A stretch of DNA of 13,621 bases from Gammaproteobacteria bacterium RIFCSPHIGHO2_12_FULL_45_12 (GCA_001801665.1 MGYH01000003.1:1-13621), one strand, 5' to 3'; numbered from the stretch's first letter, positions 1 to 7,089 are shown. Made by a program: numbers and translations. Notes: a model not told the origin generated them from the sequence alone.

Positions 1-1545
1 AATGGAGGGCTCATCCAGAATGTACATGACACCCACCAACCCAGACCCAATCTGACTCGCCAGCCGAATGCGCTGCGCTTCACCCCCAGACAAGGTTTCC
101 GCACTTCTGTCCAGACTGATATAATCCAGGCCGACATCCACCAAAAAACTGAGCCGACTCGTCAACTCCCTGATAATTTTACTAGCAATTTCACCTCGAT
201 AACCGGTGAGATGCAGTTTCTCAAAAAACGCTTTTGTTTTATCCACCGCCAAAGCAGCCACCGCTGGCAAGGTTTTACCTTTCACAAAAACGTGTCGAGC
301 GGCCACATTCAGGCGCTCTCCACCACAAGCATCGCAAACGCGCGCGGCAATATATTTTCGTAACTCTTCACGCACCAACTCTGATTCCGTCTCGCGATAA
401 CGACGTTCCAAATTGGGAAGAATACCTTCAAACGGATTGGTCCTCGTGGAAACACGCCCGTCCGTATCTTTGTGGCGGAAGCACACCAGATCATGACTGC
501 CATTCAACAATACCTGCTGGATTTTTTTAGGCAGTTTATTAAAAGGCTGTTCCAGATCAAATTTAAAATGCTTGGCCAATGAGGCGAGCATCTGAAAATA
601 ATAAACATTACGCCTATCCCAGCCGCGAATGGCGCCATCTGCCAGACTAAGCGCCTGATTGACCACCAGCGCCGAATCAAACACTTCACGCACGCCCAAA
701 CCATCACAGGCAGAGCAAGCACCCACTGGGCTATTGAACGAAAACAAACGCGGTGACAATTCAGGCAAACTGTAACCGCAATCAGGGCAAGCAAATTTGG
801 CAGAAAATACTTTTAAGGCGCGCTTAGGTTCCTCCAGCAAACCCACCGCCGCCAGCCCATCTGACAAACGAAGTGCCGTTTCAAAGGATTCAGCTAAACG
901 CACGCGCACATCTTCATGCACCTTGACCCGATCAATCACCACCTCAATCGTGTGTTTTTTTCGCAAATCAAGCTTAGGCGCTTGATCAAGCTCCACCATC
1001 TCGCCATCAATGCGTGCCCGGATGAAGCCCTGCCCACGCAATTCCAGCAGCAACTCTATATGCTCTCCTTTACGCTCCCTGACAACGGGTGCCAACACCA
1101 TCACCCTGGTTTCCTTAGGCATCGCCAACACGGTGTCAACCATTTGACTGATCGTTTGCGCTTCCAGCACCGTCCCATGTTCCGGACAGTGCGGCTGACC
1201 CACTTTGGCGAACAGCAAGCGCAAATAGTCATAAATTTCCGTAATGGTGCCAACGGTTGACCTGGGATTATGCGATGTGGATTTTTGCTCAATGGATATG
1301 GCGGGTGAAAGCCCTTCAATGTGATCCACATCCGGCTTTTCCATCATGGATAAAAATTGTCTGGCGTAGGAAGAAAGTGACTCCACATAACGCCGCTGCC
1401 CTTCTGCGTATAAAGTATCAAAGGCAAGAGACGACTTGCCGGAACCTGAGAGTCCAGTAATGACAATTAACTGGTCTCTCGGCAAATCCAGATCAATGTT
1501 TTTTAAATTGTGGGTGCGCGCACCCCGGATAAGAATCGTGTCCAT
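1..1545 (-). CDS. uvrA: UvrA, excinuclease ABC subunit A (N-terminal part, cut by window edge)
   Basis: UvrA is the damage-sensing ABC-type ATPase of nucleotide excision repair; it loads UvrB on lesions in the cytoplasm. Reading the minus strand from the ATG at 1545 gives 515 uninterrupted codons to the window edge, roughly the first half of a protein that is normally about 940 residues. Visible marks are the Walker A GLSGSGKSS at residues 31-39, a C4 zinc module with Cys253, Cys256, Cys277 and Cys280 (the spacing of E. coli UvrA), the ABC signature LSGGEAQR at 485-492, and YILDEPS (Walker B end) at 508-514. The start matches the usual MDTI-RGARTHNL opening; no strong Shine-Dalgarno precedes it. 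The gene is divergent from the transporter-ssb pair, as in Pseudomonas. I saw no clear LexA box upstream. Identity is essentially certain; the C-terminal half lies outside the window. Confidence 0.98.
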   Translation of the reverse strand, partial: MDTILIRGARTHNLKNIDLDLPRDQLIVITGLSGSGKSSLAFDTLYAEGQRRYVESLSSYARQFLSMMEKPDVDHIEGLSPAISIEQKSTSHNPRSTVGTITEIYDYLRLLFAKVGQPHCPEHGTVLEAQTISQMVDTVLAMPKETRVMVLAPVVRERKGEHIELLLELRGQGFIRARIDGEMVELDQAPKLDLRKKHTIEVVIDRVKVHEDVRVRLAESFETALRLSDGLAAVGLLEEPKRALKVFSAKFACPDCGYSLPELSPRLFSFNSPVGACSACDGLGVREVFDSALVVNQALSLADGAIRGWDRRNVYYFQMLASLAKHFKFDLEQPFNKLPKKIQQVLLNGSHDLVCFRHKDTDGRVSTRTNPFEGILPNLERRYRETESELVREELRKYIAARVCDACGGERLNVAARHVFVKGKTLPAVAALAVDKTKAFFEKLHLTGYRGEIASKIIRELTSRLSFLVDVGLDYISLDRSAETLSGGEAQRIRLASQIGSGLVGVMYILDEPSI

Positions 1546-1573
1546 AGCCAGCCATACTCAAAAAATGGGCTAC

Positions 1574-1579
1574 ATTATA
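1574..1579 (-). promoter_or_regulatory. Putative -10 box of the uvrA promoter
   Basis: On the minus strand this reads TATAAT, a perfect -10 hexamer, 28 bases upstream of the uvrA ATG. No good -35 hexamer sits 16-18 bases further up, and the sequence TGCT just before it only resembles an extended -10. The location fits; the missing -35 keeps confidence low. Confidence 0.4.
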
Positions 1580-1672
1580 AGCATAACTCATGCCATTTCG
1601 ACAGGGGCATGTGGCGGCTTGGCAAAAAGAGGGGGCACGCAGACTTTGCAACGATGCTTCGCCGTCAAATGC

Positions 1673-1681
1673 GAACGAGAG
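1673..1681. repeat. Left 9-bp target-site duplication of MITE copy A
   Basis: The 9-mer GAACGAGAG abuts the left terminal inverted repeat at 1682 and recurs exactly after the right one (1828-1836). Neither of the other two copies in the window carries this 9-mer beside its terminus, so it belongs to the target and not to the element. Confidence 0.85.
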
Positions 1682-1827
1682 CAGCGATTCCCGCTCTACA
1701 TGTCGCGATGGGGGATTCCAAAGGGGGAGATCGCGGTTCTCCCCCCTTTTTGGTGCAAGCAAAAGCGTGGCTTTTGCGCAGCATGGAAACAAGGCAGCCT
1801 TCCCGCGTTTTTTAGCGGGAATGGCTG
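1682..1827 (+). mobile_element. MITE-like element, copy A (complete, 146 bp, 14-bp TIRs)
   Basis: This is a non-autonomous element with no transposase. Its left end CAGCGATTCCCGCT (1682-1695) is the reverse complement of the right end AGCGGGAATGGCTG (1814-1827) at 13 of 14 positions. It is flanked by exact 9-bp repeats GAACGAGAG. Inside are further stem-forming pairs: a G-run (1722-1730) against a C-run (1739-1746), GCAAAAGC with GCTTTTGC around 1758-1776, and TCCCGC with GCGGGA near the right end. A 9-bp duplication is compatible with several DDE transposase families (IS1, IS4-type and IS256-type among them), so the mobilising enzyme cannot be named. Copies B and C in this window share its left and right parts respectively. 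The element sits between the divergent uvrA and transporter promoters and could affect either. Confidence 0.88.
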
Positions 1828-1836
1828 GAACGAGAG
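1828..1836. repeat. Right 9-bp target-site duplication of MITE copy A
   Basis: Exact second copy of GAACGAGAG directly after the right terminal inverted repeat, matching 1673-1681. Confidence 0.85.
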
Positions 1837-1961
1837 GCTGTTGTATTGCGGGCGCGCAAGCGCGATAATTGTCACGCTTCAAGATCAAACCAATTTGAAC
1901 AATAATAGGTCGCGCCGCTCTCTGCCGCGCCACACACTGATACTTATAAAGAGCTCACGCC

Positions 1962-3344
1962 ATGCAAACATCCAAAATGACCTCCACTGAACGACGTGCC
2001 GTCATCAGCCTGTCCTCTATCATGGGGTTACGCATGATCGGTTTATTTATGGTTCTCCCCTTATTCAGCTTGTACGCTCACCAATTAAGCGGGGCAACCC
2101 CCATGCTAATTGGCGTTGCCATGGGCGTTTATGGTTTATCCCAAGCCTTATTGCAAATCCCCTTTGGCGTGCTATCTGACCGAATGGGACGCAAACCCGT
2201 CATCCTGACCGGCTTACTCATTTTTTCACTGGGCAGCCTCCTTGCCGGCCTCTCTCACTCCATCTGGTGGATGATCGCCGGTCGCGCACTGCAAGGCGCG
2301 GGTGCCGTTGGCAGCGCGACACTTGCCATGATGGCAGATCTCACCCGTGAAGATCAGCGAACTAAATCCATGGCCATTGCCGGTATATCCATTGGTTTTT
2401 CTTTCTCCCTTGCGATGCTATTAGGCCCCCTGCTATCCAAATGGATTGCGGTGAGCAGTTTATTTTATCTGGCAGTCGTCTTTGGCTTCACAGCCATTTT
2501 AATTCTCTACACGGCTGTCCCTCATCCAGCGACCATTCGCTGGCACCGTGACCAAGAGCCTGAACTCAAATCATTTTTAAAATTGCTCGTTCACCCTGAA
2601 CTGGCCAAATTAAACAGCGGCATTCTGATTCTACACGCCATTTTCACCGCCAGCTTCATCGTTATCCCCATCAGCCTTTATCATCTGGCGGGTTTACAAG
2701 AAAGCCAGCAATGGGTCATTTATTTGCCCACCCTCTTAATCGCTTTTATCCTCACGCTGGCCTGCATTGGTTTCTCCGAACGTAAACAACAAATCAAACC
2801 TTATTTTCTGGGGGGCATCCTCACGCTCGCCATCGCAGAAACACTGCTTTGGCTCGCACCCAGTAACCTCACCCTCGCGGGCATCAGCTTATGCTTGTTT
2901 TTTACTGGTTTTTCCTTGATGGAATCCTTTCTCCCATCGCTCATCTCACGCGCTGCGCCTGCCGCCCGCAAGGGTAGCGCCATGGGCATTTACGCCTGCT
3001 CACAATTTACTGGCATCTTTTTAGGCGGCGTTTCAGGTGGTGCCTTATACGGAAAGTTCGGTTTTACAGGTGCTTATCTTTTCTGTATCCTTCTCGCTCT
3101 TAGCTGGTTGGCGCTTGCTTTTTTCATGCAGCCGCCACGCTATCTGGTCAACCAAATGTGGCGTCTTTTGCCAGAACAACAACATAACTGGGACAAGATT
3201 ACGGCAAAATTAAATGCCATCCCAGGCATAGTTGAGGTAACCTTTGTAGCTGGGGACGGTGTGGCTTACCTGAAAATGGAACGCGCAACGACAAAACATC
3301 CAGATTATCTTCACCTGAAAGAACACACTATCGGAATCACTTAG
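1962..3344 (+). CDS. yajR: YajR-type major facilitator transporter with C-terminal YAM domain
   Basis: This is a 460-residue inner-membrane transporter of the major facilitator superfamily, drug:proton antiporter type; the substrate of YajR proteins is not established. About twelve hydrophobic segments span residues 15-390. Motif A, G-V-L-S-D-R-M-G-R-K-P, is at 69-79, the same positions as in E. coli YajR. After the last helix a soluble tail (about 395-455) with IPGIVEVTFV and GVAYLKM looks like the YAM ferredoxin-like domain that defines YajR. The ATG at 1962 is preceded by only a weak GAG; Met6 at 1977 is an alternative start. The stop is 16 bases before ssb, so the two genes are probably co-transcribed. 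The order uvrA (divergent) - MFS - ssb is also known from Pseudomonas aeruginosa. Family assignment is firm; the role in repair or replication, if any, is unknown. Confidence 0.92.
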   Translation: MQTSKMTSTERRAVISLSSIMGLRMIGLFMVLPLFSLYAHQLSGATPMLIGVAMGVYGLSQALLQIPFGVLSDRMGRKPVILTGLLIFSLGSLLAGLSHSIWWMIAGRALQGAGAVGSATLAMMADLTREDQRTKSMAIAGISIGFSFSLAMLLGPLLSKWIAVSSLFYLAVVFGFTAILILYTAVPHPATIRWHRDQEPELKSFLKLLVHPELAKLNSGILILHAIFTASFIVIPISLYHLAGLQESQQWVIYLPTLLIAFILTLACIGFSERKQQIKPYFLGGILTLAIAETLLWLAPSNLTLAGISLCLFFTGFSLMESFLPSLISRAAPAARKGSAMGIYACSQFTGIFLGGVSGGALYGKFGFTGAYLFCILLALSWLALAFFMQPPRYLVNQMWRLLPEQQHNWDKITAKLNAIPGIVEVTFVAGDGVAYLKMERATTKHPDYLHLKEHTIGIT

Positions 3345-3360
3345 TTAGGAGAATCAGCAT

Positions 3361-3813
3361 ATGGCACGCGGCGTTAACAAAGTTATTTTAATCGGCAACT
3401 TGGGACGCGACCCCGAGGTACGTTACACACCCAGTGGTTCCGCTGTTGCAAACCTGACCATTGCCACCAGCGAATCCTGGAAAGACAAACAAACTGGCGA
3501 GCCGGTTGAACGCACAGAGTGGCATCGCGTGGTCATGTTCCAGCGCTTAGGCGAAATTGCTGGCGAGTATTTACGCAAAGGTTCAAAAATCTACATTGAA
3601 GGCCGACTGCAAACTCGCAAGTGGCAGGATAAAACAACGGGCCAGGATCGCTACTCCACTGAAATTGTTGCCGATAACATGCAAATGCTGGATAGCAAAG
3701 GCGGCACAGGGGGTGACGCACCGGCTTCAGGTGGCCGCGCTGACACAACGACAGCCATGCCAACTGAGACCGCACCCAGCCTGGAAGGGTTTGATGATGA
3801 CATTCCGTTTTAG
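3361..3813 (+). CDS. ssb: Single-stranded DNA-binding protein Ssb
   Basis: Ssb coats and protects single-stranded DNA in replication, recombination and repair, acting as a tetramer, and recruits partners through its acidic tip. The 150-residue product has the OB-fold opening MARGVNKVILIGNLGRDPEVR, the typical EWHRVVMF and YIEGRLQTRKWQD segments up to about residue 112, a short Gly/Ala/Thr-rich linker, and a C-terminal EGFDDDIPF tip. The linker is short for the family (E. coli Ssb has 178 residues). AGGAG at 3348-3352 lies eight bases before the ATG. The gene follows the YajR-type transporter by 16 bases and is probably expressed from its transcript, since the gap has no room for a promoter. 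No U-run terminator follows; a folded element starts 23 bases after the stop. Confidence 0.98.
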   Translation: MARGVNKVILIGNLGRDPEVRYTPSGSAVANLTIATSESWKDKQTGEPVERTEWHRVVMFQRLGEIAGEYLRKGSKIYIEGRLQTRKWQDKTTGQDRYSTEIVADNMQMLDSKGGTGGDAPASGGRADTTTAMPTETAPSLEGFDDDIPF

Positions 3814-3836
3814 CGACAGAAAATAATCACGCCAAG

Positions 3837-3904
3837 GACAGTGAGACGCTGGTAAAACGACCCATTCTGGATGGGCGGTCAATCCGCCACGCCCTGTCAC
3901 TGTC
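3837..3904 (+). other. Branched inverted-repeat element downstream of ssb
   Basis: An outer perfect 8-bp stem GACAGTGA (3837-3844) / TCACTGTC (3897-3904) encloses two small hairpins: CCCAT-tctgg-ATGGG (3861-3875) and GGCGG-tcaat-CCGCC (3874-3888). The two hairpins overlap by two bases and would compete at the junction. No T-run follows, so it is not a standard intrinsic terminator. It could be an mRNA 3' structure protecting ssb message, a REP-like repeat or a small structured RNA. No similar copy was seen elsewhere in the window. Confidence 0.45.
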
Positions 3905-3944
3905 GCCCATCGCAGAAAAAATAGCTGCCCATTTAGATTAACAC

Positions 3945-3972
3945 TTGATAATTTTCTCATTCTTAATATACT
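3945..3972 (+). promoter_or_regulatory. Sigma70-type promoter for the 4142-7064 operon
   Basis: TTGATA (3945-3950) and TATACT (3967-3972) each match the consensus at five of six positions and are separated by 16 bases. Transcription would begin near 3979 and leave a leader of about 160 bases before the first gene at 4142. A weaker alternative, TTGCGA (4082-4087) with TTAAAT (4104-4109), lies inside that leader. No operator was recognised. Confidence 0.6.
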
Positions 3973-4141
3973 TAACGGGTGCTTTTTAGTCTGCTGAACA
4001 CAAATCACCTAAACTTTGGCACAGGAACGCCACTTTAAGGATAATTCTTGAAAAACTTTATGTATACCGACATGACAGCTATTGCGAAATCTGTCAAAAA
4101 TGGTTAAATAGGAACATTCTTTAACAAAAAAGGGACATGGG

Positions 4142-4714
4142 ATGAATACCGCACTACTTTTGATTGAATGCCAAAATGATTATTTCCCAAACGGAAGGAC
4201 GCCTCTTGAAAAAAGCCTGGAAGCGAGCGCAAGAATGGAAGCTGTTTTGCACGCTTGTCGTGAAAAAAAGATCCCTGTTGTTCACGTACAACATATCTCA
4301 ACGCATCCCGATGCAGCTTATTTGCTTCCTTGCACCAAAGGCGCGGAGTTCCACTCCAGCATCACACCCATTAAAGGTGAAATGATCATCAAAAAGCATT
4401 CTCCAAACAGCTTTAAAGACACGCAACTTTTAAATTATTTAATCAAAAGTCAAGTCAGCCACTTGGTGATTTGCGGCATGACCACGCAATCTGCCATCGA
4501 CTCCACCGTGCGCGCGGCACATGATCTGGGATTTAACTGCACGGTCATTCAAGATGCCTGTGTGGCGAAGCAACTTGAGTTCAACCATACCCCCATTCCC
4601 GCGCAGACTGTGCAAAATGCTTTTCTGGCGGCACTGCAACCCTCTTATGCAAACGTTATCAGCTCTGAAGATTTTCTGCATAAAGCGGGCGCACGCAGTG
4701 TAGAGCACGCGTAA
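4142..4714 (+). CDS. Isochorismatase-fold hydrolase lacking the usual cysteine nucleophile
   Basis: This 190-residue cytoplasmic protein has the single-domain alpha/beta fold of isochorismatases, nicotinamidases and related amidohydrolases, recognisable from LLLIECQNDYFPNG at 5-18, the Lys segment KKHSPNSFKDTQL at 84-96, and ICGMTTQSAIDSTVRAAHDLGF at 110-131. The family triad is Asp-Lys-Cys. Here the Asp is Glu9, the Lys is present (Lys85 by alignment with KHxxxAF), and the Cys position (normally GM-T--CVDST-RA) is Ala118. Members without Cys exist, such as true isochorismatases, so it may be active on another substrate or be non-catalytic. AGGGA at 4131-4135 serves as Shine-Dalgarno for the ATG at 4142. 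The HutG-type gene starts 12 bases after its stop, implying joint expression. The fold is sure; the substrate is unknown and nothing here supports siderophore synthesis. Confidence 0.85.
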   Translation: MNTALLLIECQNDYFPNGRTPLEKSLEASARMEAVLHACREKKIPVVHVQHISTHPDAAYLLPCTKGAEFHSSITPIKGEMIIKKHSPNSFKDTQLLNYLIKSQVSHLVICGMTTQSAIDSTVRAAHDLGFNCTVIQDACVAKQLEFNHTPIPAQTVQNAFLAALQPSYANVISSEDFLHKAGARSVEHA

Positions 4715-4726
4715 TTTACGCTGGCA

Positions 4727-5713
4727 ATGAACTGGGAATCACGCTATTTACCTCCAAATCCGACCATCTGGCAAGGGCAAGCCGACATTCCAGATGGTTC
4801 GTGTTTTTTTCAGCACGTCCGCCTGTTAGATTTATTGGCACACAAACCCCAAAAAACGGCACCCATCACCTTTGCCCTGCTTGGGTTTAAGTGTGAGGAG
4901 GGCGTGGAACGTGATCTTGGCCGCACCGGCGCAAGTGAAGGGCCCATTGCCATTCGCCAACAGTTAGCAAAGCTTCCGTTCCAAAACGCGCAAATTCATT
5001 GTTATGACGCGGGCAATATTGTTTGCATTGACCATGATATGGAGCAATCACAACGCGCACTCTCGGAAGTGGTCGCGACATTACTTTCTCAAAATATTCG
5101 GCCTCTCATCATCGGTGGCGGGCACGAGATTGCCTTTGGACATTATCTAGGCATTGCCAAAGTTTATCCCCCCGCGAGACGTTTAGGAATTCTCAATTTT
5201 GATTCGCATTTTGATTTGCAATCACTCAAACCCATACACCGTCCAAGTGCGACAACAGCCTTTTATCAAATAGCAGAAGCCCACCGCGCGGAACAACGGC
5301 ACTTTGATTACAACTGCATTGGCATACAGCATGTGGGCAATATTCGCCACAGCTTTGACACAGCAAAACAACTCAATACCAAATTCATGCTGGCTGATGA
5401 ACTGCATCAGGGATTAAGTGAAAAATGCTATGATTTTGTGGATCGCATCATAGATGAAAACGAAGTGATATATACCAGCTTGTCGCTTGATGTCTTTTCA
5501 CCCGCCTTTGCGCCCGGTGTCAGCAGCATCAATCCATTAGGGTTATATCCCTGGCATGTGATTCCGCCGCTTCGGCAAATTGCCGCCTCCGGAAAAGTGA
5601 TTTGTTATGACATTGCGGAACATGTGCCGCGTTATGACATTGACCACCGCACCGCCAAGTTGGCAGCAAGCCTGATCTATGACATTATTCATCACCATCA
5701 CGAAATTGAATAA
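4727..5713 (+). CDS. hutG: HutG-type formimidoylglutamase (arginase/ureohydrolase family)
   Basis: HutG enzymes are dinuclear Mn ureohydrolases that split N-formimino-glutamate to glutamate and formamide in histidine breakdown. The 328-residue product shows HutG-specific features: IWQGQADIPDG at 14-24, GFKCEEGVERDLGRTGASEGP at 53-73, and GGGHE at 130-134 with ligand His133. It also has NFDSHFD at 157-163 (Asp159, His161, Asp163) and a C-terminal CYDIAEHVPRYDIDHRTAKLAA block with Glu298. Two departures stand out. The metal motif D-x-D before PGVS is Ser253-Leu-Asp255, losing the residue equivalent to the bridging Asp. The usual SGTPF substrate loop reads SATTAF at 174-179. No other hut gene is present, so the in vivo substrate may differ. 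It lies 12 bases after the isochorismatase-fold gene and five bases before mutY. The subfamily assignment is good; the exact reaction is less sure. Confidence 0.82.
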   Translation: MNWESRYLPPNPTIWQGQADIPDGSCFFQHVRLLDLLAHKPQKTAPITFALLGFKCEEGVERDLGRTGASEGPIAIRQQLAKLPFQNAQIHCYDAGNIVCIDHDMEQSQRALSEVVATLLSQNIRPLIIGGGHEIAFGHYLGIAKVYPPARRLGILNFDSHFDLQSLKPIHRPSATTAFYQIAEAHRAEQRHFDYNCIGIQHVGNIRHSFDTAKQLNTKFMLADELHQGLSEKCYDFVDRIIDENEVIYTSLSLDVFSPAFAPGVSSINPLGLYPWHVIPPLRQIAASGKVICYDIAEHVPRYDIDHRTAKLAASLIYDIIHHHHEIE

Positions 5714-5718
5714 CCGCC

Positions 5719-6786
5719 ATGCCAGTTGTCCCACTGACTGCACACACCTTCCAACGACGCTTACTGTCTTGGTTTGATGCACATGGGCGCAAACACCTCC
5801 CCTGGCAACAACATAAAACGCCTTATCGTGTCTGGATTTCAGAAATCATGTTACAGCAAACACAAGTTGGCACTGTTATCCCCTATTTTCAGCATTTTAT
5901 ACAGCGATTTCCAGATGTCCTGTCTCTGGCAAAGGCACCCCTTGACGATGTTTTACACCTATGGGCGGGGCTTGGGTATTATAGTCGGGCACGCAATTTG
6001 CATCAGGCGGCTGTCATGATTGCTGAACAATATCAAGGGCGATTTCCAGACACAAAAGACACCTTGCAGACACTCCCTGGCATTGGGCGATCAACCGCCG
6101 GAGCAATATTGGCACTGGCATTTGAGCAGCCTGGCATTATTCTGGATGGCAATGTGAAGCGAGTATTAGCCCGTTTGCATGGCTTAACACAACCCATTAA
6201 TGACAAAACAACTGAGCAGACACTCTGGGCGCTAGCTGAAAACTACACCCCTGTTATCCGCGCGGCGGATTATACCCAAGCGATGATGGACTTGGGTGCA
6301 ACCGTGTGCACACGCTCAAAACCCGCTTGTTTAACCTGTCCTTTTCTTAAAAACTGCACCGCCTACCACCACCATCTGACCGCGTGTATTCCACAAAAAC
6401 GCCCTGCTAAAAAAATCCCGACACAGGAGGCAACGTTTTTGATTTTAAAAAGGGGGCGCCATGTCTTACTATGCAAGCGGCCGACACAAGGGATATGGGG
6501 TGGGCTTTATTGTCTGCCGGAAATTGCCGGACTTGCGGATTCTCACACCGTCATACAATATTGCCAGCAACAATTTAAGCTCCTTGTTTCTGAACCCAAG
6601 GCCTTAAACTCCTTTCGTCATACTTTTAGTCATTATCATTTGCAAATCCACCCCATCATGGTGCAAACCAAAAAAGCACCCACTAAACTCATGGAATCAA
6701 CGCAGCAAATTTGGTATAACCTTAGCAAACCACTCGCCATTGGCTTACCCAAGCCAATTCAAACCATTTTGGAAGCACTCAGATGA
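5719..6786 (+). CDS. mutY: Adenine DNA glycosylase MutY
   Basis: MutY removes adenine mispaired with 8-oxoguanine, preventing G:C to T:A changes. The 355-residue product has WISEIMLQQTQV with catalytic Glu42, the helix-hairpin-helix LPGIGRSTAGAI at 119-130, and catalytic Asp143 in ILDGNVKRVLAR. It has the [4Fe-4S] ligands Cys197, Cys204, Cys207 and Cys213 (C-x6-C-x2-C-x5-C) and a C-terminal NUDIX-like domain that reads 8-oxoG, with the conserved FSHYH loop at 303-307. Length is normal for the family. The ATG at 5719 is five bases after the HutG-type stop and has no evident Shine-Dalgarno, so translation is probably coupled. Its end overlaps the yggX start by four bases. Function is near certain. 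Confidence 0.98.
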   Translation: MPVVPLTAHTFQRRLLSWFDAHGRKHLPWQQHKTPYRVWISEIMLQQTQVGTVIPYFQHFIQRFPDVLSLAKAPLDDVLHLWAGLGYYSRARNLHQAAVMIAEQYQGRFPDTKDTLQTLPGIGRSTAGAILALAFEQPGIILDGNVKRVLARLHGLTQPINDKTTEQTLWALAENYTPVIRAADYTQAMMDLGATVCTRSKPACLTCPFLKNCTAYHHHLTACIPQKRPAKKIPTQEATFLILKRGRHVLLCKRPTQGIWGGLYCLPEIAGLADSHTVIQYCQQQFKLLVSEPKALNSFRHTFSHYHLQIHPIMVQTKKAPTKLMESTQQIWYNLSKPLAIGLPKPIQTILEALR

Positions 6787-7064
6787 GCCGACTGATACAT
6801 TGCGTTAAATTAGACAAAGAAGCCGAAGGGCTGGAGCAACCACCCTTACCGGGTGAAATCGGCGTCAGAATATATGAACACATCTCCAGTCAAGCCTGGG
6901 AGATGTGGTTAACCCATCAAACCATGCTCATTAATGAATACCGTTTAAGCCTGATTGACCCAAAATCACGCACATTTCTTCTGAAAGAAATGGAAAAATT
7001 CTTATTTGGCGGGGGCAGTGAAAAACCTGCTGGCTATGTGCCAAATGAGTCATCTTCTTCTTGA
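6783..7064 (+). CDS. yggX: YggX, Fe(II)-trafficking / oxidative damage protection protein
   Basis: A 93-residue small cytoplasmic protein that matches YggX throughout: it opens MSRLIHCVKL with the conserved Cys7, continues PPLPGEIGVRIYEHISSQAW and ends with the LLKEMEKFLFGGG and PAGYVP block. YggX lowers damage to iron-sulfur proteins and is proposed to handle labile iron. The start codon overlaps the mutY stop (ATGA), the arrangement expected for a translationally coupled pair; mutY-yggX adjacency is also found in E. coli and Pseudomonas. A run of four serines ends the protein. Its stop codon lies within the -35 hexamer proposed for the tRNA gene. Confidence 0.96.
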   Translation: MSRLIHCVKLDKEAEGLEQPPLPGEIGVRIYEHISSQAWEMWLTHQTMLINEYRLSLIDPKSRTFLLKEMEKFLFGGGSEKPAGYVPNESSSS

Positions 7065-7089
7065 CTAAAAACGCCGCTCTCGGTTTAAT
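7061..7089 (+). promoter_or_regulatory. Promoter of tRNA-Phe
   Basis: TTGACT (7061-7066) and TTTAAT (7084-7089) each match the sigma70 consensus at five of six positions with an ideal 17-base spacer. The GC-rich GGCGTC that follows the -10 resembles the discriminator of stable-RNA promoters under stringent control. The tRNA begins 19 bases after the -10. The -35 overlaps the yggX stop codon. Confidence 0.7.

Larger units (their letters stand above)
1546..1961. other. 416-base divergent spacer between uvrA and the transporter gene, enlarged by a MITE insertion
   Basis: This spacer must hold the promoters of two divergent units. It contains a -10-like TATAAT for uvrA near 1574, then a 146-base MITE-like element with its 9-base duplications. 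Removing the insertion and one duplication leaves about 260 bases, so the ancestral spacer was much shorter. On the plus side a TATAAA-like stretch (1945-1950) lies 11 bases before the transporter ATG, too close for a confident promoter call. Open frames run across the region, but they follow the repeat and show no gene-like start or homology, so I do not call them genes. Confidence 0.7.

Noticed and set aside
1590..1616. Possible LexA box upstream of uvrA, CTGT followed by CATG on the minus strand
   Set aside because: The second half should read ACAG eight bases after CTGT; it reads CATG, so the site is not supported.
1682..1827. CRISPR or tandem repeat explanation for the repeated blocks
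   Set aside because: The copies are dispersed kilobases apart, in both orientations, with terminal inverted repeats and no regular spacers.
1510..1990. Several overlapping open frames in the uvrA-transporter spacer, on both strands
   Set aside because: They run through the MITE and its flanks, lack plausible ribosome-binding sites and family resemblance, and some overlap the uvrA start or the transporter 5' end.
3727..4008. Minus-strand frame of 93 codons downstream of and within ssb
   Set aside because: It lies largely opposite ssb and the folded element, contains the promoter region, and its product resembles no known family.
5555..5570. ATTCCGCCGCTTC inside the HutG-type gene as a possible tRNA-derived attachment site
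   Set aside because: Only eight bases match the tRNA T arm, it lies upstream of the tRNA and within a conserved coding region, so the match is chance.
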